Under the pieces are notes generated by a model that saw only the letters and a program-made list of their open reading frames with translations, searched no databases and was not told the DNA's origin. A stretch of DNA of 64,000 nt, from contig OY848918.1 of the NCBI GenBank assembly GCA_963693285.1, positions 13,886,263 through 13,950,262 on the forward strand, written 5' to 3'. The stretch comes from Xestospongia muta (Eukaryota > Porifera > Demospongiae > Haplosclerida > Petrosiidae). The number at the start of each line of letters is the position of its first letter. Position 1 is the first letter of the stretch. A program made the translations under genes and the position numbers. Positions 57,120 to 64,000 of the stretch are shown piece by piece.

Positions 57120-57928
57120 GGATTATGACTTCCAGCTCGACTAGAGCTTTCTAATGGATCATTGGGATGTAGTTCCACCTTAATTGAAAAGTATCCCCAG
57201 TATTATCTGTCCTAACTCTTATATGTCTGCAGTTCCCATGAACATAACTAAAAGGTGTGTTGAGCAGATAGGATCTTGGTGTCTCAGTATGATGATCAAC
57301 ATTGTCACGGTTTTGTATGATACTTGAGGTGATCCAAAGTGATCATCTGGTATCACTGATATGTTATGAATTTGTGATGTCAGCCAAAATTCTGTTTTTT
57401 TGCCTGTCTTTTTCTATCTTTTGAAGTCATCTAAGTAGTCCCATCTTGAAATAAGATTACTTCTAGGCTAAGATAGATTAGGAGTAAGTGTTCCAGTTGG
57501 TTTACTGTGTAGACAAAGCAATGTAATTCTGATAGATTGGGCTGTGCTTTCATGCTCATTGTTGCTTTTATTTTCTCTGAATCAGTACTAATTCCATCTT
57601 TATCTAAGATATGTCCAACAAATTTCAATTGATCTTGATGAAACATGCACTTCTCCAAGTTAAGGATTACCCCCTGCTTCTTCACTTCTTTATAGTACTG
57701 CTTTCAATCAACAAACAAGTACATACAGTTGAATTAGCTATTTCTGACTTGATACATACACAACCAAATATCAAAGATAATTCTTGATGATACATACATA
57801 TCTATCATATATCATATATACATTTATTACATCTTGATAAAACAAATTTCAATTGATCTTGATGAAACATGCACTTCTCCAAGTTAAGGATTACCACCTG
57901 TATCTTCAATTCTTTGCAATACTGCTTT
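57120..57928 (-). mobile_element. Internally deleted Ty3/Gypsy remnant (unit K), with a second partial copy
   Basis: The minus strand at 57431-57685 reads GVILNLEKCMFHQDQLKFVG, then HILDKDGISTDSEKIKA and ATMSMKAQPNLSEL, the RT/RNase H junction of Ty3/Gypsy pol. 57258-57310 reads the integrase tail (TPRSYLLNT). A conserved flank follows to 57840. 57842-57928 repeats the first 85 bp of the RT fragment before a junction with an integrase-core exon at 57929. Confidence 0.72.
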
Positions 57929-58921
57929 TGTTCATCCAACATTAAGAAGTATTCATAATGATAGCTTGTCTGCTGAAATAAGTTTTAGATATGGTCGATA
58001 CAGCTCTAATCAGGTAAATACTTTATATAAAACTTAAAACCATTGATAATTATATGGAGAATTGAGGCTTGGCGGGTCTTCTTGAGATGCATATTGACTG
58101 ACTGGTGGATCCAATTTTTCCATGTAAGCTAAATCTTACATATAGAGGAGCTATAATTCATTATAATAAATTGCCAGGGTTTGCAAATCAATGGCTGCTT
58201 TGATGATTCTTTGGAATACACGCTGTGAGTTCATAATGCTAAATACTTAGCAATTACTCAAATAAATTTTGTTCAATTTATACTGAGACATCATGTTATT
58301 ACTTTGGACAAATTGAGAAGGAACTAGATGTTCTAGTGATTGAGTGGAATCATCACTATAATATTAGAAAAAGCAAATATTGTGAAACTATAGGTGGAAT
58401 TCCTGAGATACTTTTTTTACCAGAACAATATGGTGAGTGTTATATGTTTCAAGTCATAATAAAATTTAAAACTTAGACTATATAGGAACCTCAGACTACA
58501 GACGCATACTTGATTATGCATTGTTACAGTATGTAGAAATAATTATGGACACAAATTATCTATAGTCTCAGATGAATTTAGAGTCTATGCTAAGAAGTTT
58601 AAACTTGATGAAAGTATTAGTACACTCAACACACCAATTGAAGCACTCCAGTTATTTTTGCAGTTATTACAAGACATTGAAATTATGAAAAACTAATTTT
58701 AATTAATAAACTCAATGATATTAAATACAGAATAGTACCAAGTCATGTCTCTTAATCCAAATACGTTGCTAACAAATTAATTTAATTCTTAAAGTATGCC
58801 AACTCTGGCATAAAGTCCAGATTTAATTGGAACCCAAACTGCCTTTCATCACACAATGGGCACTTAAGAATTGGATCTTCATAATAAATAATTGTATCAT
58901 CTGGTAGTATGTAATCTGTCT
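57929..58921 (+). pseudogene. Integrase-core gene remnant, copy 2 (C-terminal half) and its 3' flank
   Basis: Starts abruptly inside the exon encoding ...PTLRSIHNDSLSAEISFRYG and continues through RIEAWRVFLRCILTDWWI and LDVLVIEWNHHYNIRKSKYC to GGIPEILFLPEQYG with a GTGAGT donor. It is near-identical to 60.94-61.93 kb over about 1 kb. The donor is intact here but GTTAGT in the other copy. Homology stops at 58921, at the base of a long inverted repeat. Confidence 0.75.
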
Positions 58922-59175
58922 CCTATAATAAAACATAGTTACTATATAACATTTTACACACACAACAATAGCTATACACACACTCTAACATGCTCAACTA
59001 CGATTGTCAAGGTCTAACGAAGAAGACGACGCCATTACTAGGATTACTAGAATTATTAGTAATGGCGTCGTCTTCTTCGTTAGACCTTGACAACCGTAGT
59101 TGAGCATGTTAGAGTGTGTGTATAGCTATTGTTGTGTGTGTAAAATATTATATAGTAACTATGTTTTATTATAGG
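58922..59175. repeat. Near-perfect 119-bp-arm inverted repeat (hairpin)
   Basis: Arms 58922-59040 and 59057-59175 are reverse complements with only two mismatches, around a 16-nt loop (GGATTACTAGAATTAT). The arms contain ATGGCGTCGTCTTCTTCG on the plus strand of the right arm and the inverse on the left. The left arm begins exactly where homology to 61930 ends. Confidence 0.95.
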
Positions 59176-59214
59176 TGACACGAGAAGCGCTAAGTGGGTT
59201 TAAAAAATAAAATA

Positions 59215-59830
59215 AGCTACAGAAGCCGAAGGGGGACATCCAATTCCAATTCTACTTTCCATCGCTCAATGAAGTAAAACGCGAAGCGCGAGCACCGCGA
59301 GCTGTCTCTTAGAATGGAGCGAAGCGACATGTTTCCGGTTAGAGTGGGGCTATTGGATTTTAGTTGTTAAATATTCCATCGAAGGATAGAAAATAGAATT
59401 GGAATTGGAATATTTTTGAAAGACTGCAAAGTAGAATTGGATAATTTCGGAGAACGTCAAAGCAGAGTATTAAAAATTGATGTCCGCTATCGGCTTCCGT
59501 AGGAAGCCCCAGACAGACATTCCAATTCCTATTTCCAAATTCTTCCCGGCAGTTCGCTTATTTGAAAATTCCAATTAAAGACCCAATTGATAGGTTCCAA
59601 TTCCAATTAACGACCAAATTGGTGAGTTCTAATTCCTTATTCCCTATTCCATTCTTGGCACGTGGGCCATTTCTAATTTTCATTAGACTTTTCTTATTTC
59701 AAATTTCCATTTTTAACATGTGCAGGAGTAGGCAGAGATTGAAAAGACTGATATATTGTAACAATATAATTTATAAAAACTTTCAGGTTCCAAATTTTAT
59801 TTGGCACTGTGGTGGATATGATAAATTGTA
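59215..59830. repeat. Dispersed repeat R1 variant and diverged 410-bp unit
   Basis: CTGTCTCTTAGAATGGAGCG at about 59305, GGCTTCCGTAGGAAGCC inverted motif at 59491-59507, then a unit homologous to the following 410-bp tandem pair but more diverged. Confidence 0.6.
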
Positions 59831-60650
59831 ATGTTTTGGAAAACTTCAAAGCAGAGTATATGAAATTCGAAGCAGAATTGATGTCCGCCTTCTGACCTTC
59901 GGTTTCCGTAGGAAGCCCCAGACGGACATTCCTATTCCTATTTCCAAATTCTTCCGCGCAGGTTCGCGTATTTGAAAATTCCAATTAAAGACCCACTTTA
60001 TAGGTTCCAATTCCAATGAACGATCAAGTTGATGAGTTCCAATTCCTTAATCCCTATTCCATTCTTGGCATGTGGGCCATTTATAATTTTTATTAGACTT
60101 TTCTTATTTCAAATTTCCATTTTTAACATGTGCAGGAGTAGGCAGAGATTGAAAAGAATGATATATTGTAACAATATAATTTATAAAAACTTTCAGGTTC
60201 CAAATTTTATTTGGCACTGTGGTGGATATGATAAATTGTAATGTTTTGGAAAACTTCAAAGCAGAGTATATGAAATTCGAAGCAGAATTGATGTCCGCCT
60301 TCTGACCTTCGGTTTCCGTAGGAAGCCCCAGACGGACATTCCTATTCCTATTTCCAAATTCTTCCGCGCAGGTTCGCGTATTTGAAAATTCCAATTAAAG
60401 ACCCACTTTATAGGTTCCAATTCCAATGAACGATCAAGTTGATGAGTTCCAATTCCTTAATCCCTATTCCATTCTTGGCATGTGGGCCATTTATAATTTT
60501 TATTAGACTTTTCTTATTTCAAATTTCCATTTTTAACATGTGCAGGAGTAGGCAGAGATTGAAAAGAATGATATATTGTAACAATATAATTTATATAAAC
60601 TTTCAGGTTCCAAATTTTATTTGGCACTGTGGTGGATATGATAAATTAAA
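59831..60650. repeat. 410-bp tandem duplication, nearly identical units
   Basis: Units 59831-60240 and 60241-60650 differ at only one or two positions (for example TTATAAAAAC versus TTATATAAAC). Each ends inside the integrase-core exon at GGATATGATAAATT. A third, diverged unit precedes them and a fourth lies at 52.05-52.47 kb. Confidence 0.9.
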
Positions 60651-61440
60651 ACCATTTGGTATCACTATTCATGGCTGCATTTATGGGCATGTTACTGATA
60701 TGCATGATTTTCTTATTTTTTTAATTTTTTAACATAGGTACTCAAGAAGAAATATGTGGATGAAGTGTTCGAGTACTAACAATGATTCACATGTTTATTG
60801 CACAATACTATTTAGATAGAATAAACCAATTAATGGTATAAGTTATGAAATAACCTATAATATAAATTATTACATAGTTAGGTCTTCCTAGAGTAGTAAG
60901 AGCTGACAGAGGGACAGAAAAATCAATAATTGCCTATGTTCAACCAACATTAAAAAGTATTCATAATGATAGCTTGTCTGCTGAAATAAGTTTTAGATAT
61001 GGTCGATACAGCTCTAATCAGGTAAATACTTTATATAAAACTTAAAACCATTGATAATTATATGGAGAATTGAGGCTTGGCGGGTCTTCTTGAGATGCAT
61101 ATTGACTGACTGGTGGATCCAATTTTTCCATGTAAGCTAAATCTTACATATAGAGGAGCTATAATTCATTATAATAAATTGCCAGGGTTTGCAAATCAAT
61201 GGCTGCTTTGATGATTCTTTGGAATACACGCTGTGAGTTCATAATGCTAAATACTTAGCAATTACTCAAATAAATTTTGTTCAATTTATACTGAGACATC
61301 ATGTTATTACTTTGGACAAATTGAGAAGGAACTAGATGTTCTAGTGATTGAGTGGAATCATCACTATAATATTAGAAAAAGCAAATATTGTGAAACTATA
61401 GGTGGAATTCCTGAGATACTTTTTTTACCAGAACAATATG
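60540..61440 (+). pseudogene. Integrase-core gene remnant, copy 3
   Basis: Reads IWHCGGYDKLKPFGITIHG then CIYGH, next exon RYSRRNMWMKCSSTNNDSHM, then RVVRADRGTEKSII, RIEAWRVFLRC and EWNHHYNIRK. The first exon frame is better preserved than in copy 1 (DKLKPFGI intact), but the first catalytic Asp is again Tyr and RIEAWW has become RIEAWR. The last donor is GTTAGT. Confidence 0.72.
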
Positions 61441-61789
61441 GTTAGTGTTATATGTTTCAAGTCATAATAAAATTTAAAACTTAGACTATATAGGAACCTC
61501 AGACTACAGACGCATACTTGATTATGCATTGTTACAGTATGTAGAAATAATTATGGACACAAATTATCTATAGTCTCAGATGAATTTAGAGTCTATGCTA
61601 AGAAGTTTAAACTTGATGAAAGTATTAGTACACTCAACACACCAATTGAAGCACTCCAGTTATTTTTGCAGTTATTACAAGACATTGAAATTATGAAAAA
61701 CTAATTTTAATTAATAAACTCAATGATATTAAATACAGAATAGTACCAAGTCATGTCTCTTAATCCAAATACGTTGCTAACAAATTAAT

Positions 61790-62444
61790 TTAATTCTTAA
61801 AGTATGCCAACTCTGGCATAAAGTCCAGATTTAATTGGAACCCAAACTGCCTTTCATCACACAATGGGCACTTAAGAATTGGATCTTCATAATAAATAAT
61901 TGTATCATCTGGTAGTATGCAATCTGTCTCCTCTAAAAGTGCAAAAATCTCCTTTTGACAGTTAACACAATCATTATGACAGGCTAAGTGTATCCTGTTA
62001 AAATTATATCATCATTCATGTGTTACAAATATATGCACATATTCTGACTGATTGGTTCTGTCTTGTCTATAGATGTTCTTGAGCTGATACAGAAGAATCA
62101 GTGACAGTGTTGTTATTATGTTGCTTTAAAAATATAAAATCTTACTTCAGTAGATTTAAGGATTACATATAATTTAAATTTACTAGTTTGGTAGCCATGA
62201 TCTTTCATAAAATCATTGATATTCCAATTATCATTGTCTTCAATATGAAATATATTCCTTAAGTTCCACATAGACAGTATAATTTAAGGTCATCAGTTTC
62301 TTCCTTGAAGAAAAGCTCTCTTCCAAGGTGATGATCTCATAAAATCTACAATAAGAGGTGATGGTAAATGTTTCTTTCTTAGTCCTCTGTCTAGTTCCGA
62401 AACATAGATCATTCCTCTAAAATGGATCCATTATGAAAAGTAAA

Positions 62445-62495
<51 letters not shown>

Positions 62496-62760
62496 TGTAT
62501 GTATATATATATTATATATATAAATATATGCATATATCCATAACTAATTCTAATTATATACCAATAAACTACAACAGTTGCCTACAGGATATGACTGCTT
62601 GTAAATTAACAATTACTACTTACAGATTTTAATTGTTTTTCTTCATATTTCTTTACACAAAACTTTGTAGGGTAAGGTTGTTGATTGTACTTTTTAGACT
62701 TGATTGTTTTCATTTTAGCATGAAATGATTGAAACAGCTCTTGTCTTGAGAGTCTACCTT
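61790..62760 (-). pseudogene. Unrecognised multi-exon gene or remnant with Cys-rich C-terminus
   Basis: Minus-strand exon-like segments. 62624-62752 reads RLSRQELFQSFHAKMKTIKS, then QQPYPTKFCVKKYEEKQLKS, with a GTAAGT donor. 62290-62410 reads SELDRGLRKKHLPSPLIVDF then MRSSPWKRAFLQG. 62146-62250 reads LRNIFHIEDNDNWNINDFMK, with a GTAAGA donor. 61790-61994 (acceptor TTTTAACAG) reads IHLACHNDCVNCQKEIFALL, then ILKCPLCDERQFGFQLNL, to TAA. The last exon has C-x3-D-C-x2-C and C-x2-C, a likely metal site. The phases of the first joins are not consistent and a stop follows FLQG, so an exon may be missing or the gene is decayed. No family recognised. Confidence 0.4.
62447..62510. repeat. (AT)n(AC)n compound microsatellite
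   Basis: AT run of about 19 units followed by AC units and ATGTATGTATATAT. Confidence 0.95.
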
Positions 62761-62882
62761 AATTTTTTCATAATAAAGCAGTTATAATTACTTTAACATA
62801 CTTGTCCTATCACCACTTGTCCCACTGGTATTGCTAGTATCAGAACTCAAGCCTGATTTATCTCTAGTAACTACACATACAA

Positions 62883-62886
<4 letters not shown>

Positions 62887-62921
<35 letters not shown>
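62887..62921. repeat. (AT)n microsatellite
   Basis: Uninterrupted AT run; the paralogous position at 53769-53793 also holds a shorter AT run. Confidence 0.9.
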
Positions 62922-62924
<3 letters not shown>

Positions 62925-63004
62925 CACAATACAAGACTTCATAAACTTTAAGTTGCTACTTGTATATATACCCTTCACTTTTCCTTCCCATAGCCGAACA
63001 ATGA

Positions 63005-63211
63005 TTGAGTATTGTCCAATTTTATTCCTCTATCCAGAAACAGTTTAAGAACATCCATGCGAAGATGAAAAAATTGACTAAAGATTCCCTGAAGTTAGGG
63101 TTCGTGCTAAAACAGGAAATGGCACACATGAAACCTTGTGTTTTTTTAAAAAAGAAAGTTCTGTCTATTCATACGGAAGCAGAAAGAATAATTATTATAA
63201 AGGGTCGATAA
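63005..63211 (+). other. Short open frame paralogous to 53.88-54.1 kb, unknown
   Basis: Reads KQFKNIHAKMKKLTKDSLK on the plus strand. The IHAKMK stretch resembles FHAKMKTIK encoded in opposite orientation at about 62700, so it may be an inverted remnant of the same unknown gene. Coding status unproven. Confidence 0.3.
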
Positions 63212-63590
63212 TTAATTTTTCAAATACGTGAAGGTGCATGAAAGAAATAGGAAATAGGAATGAAATGTCCGTCTCCGGCTTCTGTACTTGCCGAATTCTG
63301 TAGTGATGTTAGTTTGTTTACAATCGCAATGACGTCACTGCATATGAGAAGTTACTAAATACTTAGAATAAAATTGGCAAAGGATTACAGACGTCTTTAC
63401 TTTATGTAAATAATGCAGTTATGTTATATAATACATTAAAACTATAGGCGTTGGCTAGAGCCAGTTTAACAATAATGGGTGTGGCTGTGAGAGCACGCAG
63501 TTATTGTTTCTGTTTCTTTGCTAACTTGCGTATTTTGTAGACTTAGTGCAGCTTTATAACATGTACTATATCAGTAGTCTCACGACAGCA

Positions 63591-63983
63591 ATGTCTTCTT
63601 CTAGATGTATCTACTTACCACTACAACTGTTGGCAAAGAAGGCTTCGAAAGCGAATAAAATTTGATATAACTTCAAAACCAAACATTTTAGCCAAACTTG
63701 CCATATGAAATTGTAGATGATTGTATTTTGTATCCATGCTACTTTATTAGAGCAAACACTTGTTCAGTCTTGCCTGTGCTTTTCTTGAAAGGTATTTCTT
63801 GCTTTTCAGGCTGTATCTTCCCTTGACAAGCTTTTATGTAGAACAACGTGCTGGTACTTAACTTTTGCCATTTCTCCGTCAAGTTTTATAGCTGTAGACA
63901 CTTTCGTTGTCGAGTTAGAGCAGTTCAAAGTGTATCGCCAGCTAACGGACAAACAGACAGATGTAACTATCGCCCACGAATGA
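63591..63983 (+). other. Promoter and first-exon segment of unknown gene, copy 2
   Basis: The ATG at 63591 opens MSSSRCIYLPLQLLAKKASK. The donor GTGAGT of copy 1 is GCGAAT here, so the frame runs on to a TGA after five more codons. The second exon (from 63810, acceptor GCTTTTCAG) stays open for 57 codons (CWYLTFAISPSSFIAVDTF, then VVELEQFKVYRQLTDKQT) to a TGA at 63981, far longer than in copy 1. Unrecognised. Confidence 0.4.
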
Positions 63984-64000
63984 GGTGCGAGTGTTAACTT

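Noticed and set aside
59694..60394. Two nearly identical 96-codon minus-strand frames
   Set aside because: They are antisense to the integrase-core exon and its promoter-like flank and are duplicated only because the 410-bp unit is.

Overview
The window reads as AT-rich nuclear DNA of a marine invertebrate animal, most likely a sponge. Three things point there. The gene set is metazoan and the introns are short (45 bp to about 1.3 kb). WDR43 and ZMYND12 have typical GT-AG multi-exon structures. The rest is filled with degraded retroelements, MITE-like elements and domain fragments (P2X7-type intracellular domain, Ubl/B-box/RecQ). The species call is inference.

Layout. 1-8109: 3' part of WDR43 (+), a ribosome-biogenesis WD40/Utp12 protein, with a higher-order satellite in its first visible intron. 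8283-12784: an ELOVL6-like fatty-acid elongase cluster on the minus strand (one pseudogene and three intact single-exon genes: ELO-A, ELO-B, ELO-C). 12785-12961: a 177-bp bidirectional promoter with an RFX-type X-box, shared by ELO-C and the divergent ciliary gene ZMYND12 (12962-15646, +). 15647-22600: sparse DNA with a seven-unit array carrying repeated splice-site-like signals, another ELOVL pseudogene, a MITE pair, and retroelement and hAT fragments. 22647-29046: a TIR-bracketed block holding a decayed Copia element and the remnant of a Ubl / B-box-like / RecQ helicase gene.

29.4-57.7 kb: a tandemly amplified block, about seven units of 2.5-6 kb. A unit typically contains a dispersed-repeat block, a GCAACARRT minisatellite, an ELO-C-type elongase on the minus strand, the copied X-box promoter, and a stub of ZMYND12 exon 1. 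Usually a Ty3/Gypsy fragment follows. Three elongase copies are intact (ELO-F, ELO-G, ELO-K) and four are broken (ELO-E, ELO-H, ELO-I, ELO-J). The stub shows that the ELO-C/ZMYND12 head-to-head locus was the parent.

51.6-64.0 kb: a second duplicated landscape made of an inactivated integrase-core gene in three partial copies, a recent 410-bp tandem duplication, and a near-perfect 119-bp-arm inverted repeat at a duplication junction. It also holds an unrecognised Cys-rich minus-strand gene and two copies of a promoter plus first exon.

Functionally, the intact genes are one nucleolar rRNA-processing factor, one axonemal protein, and six ER elongases that would condense malonyl-CoA with long-chain acyl-CoA. 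Everything else looks like transposon-derived or broken material.
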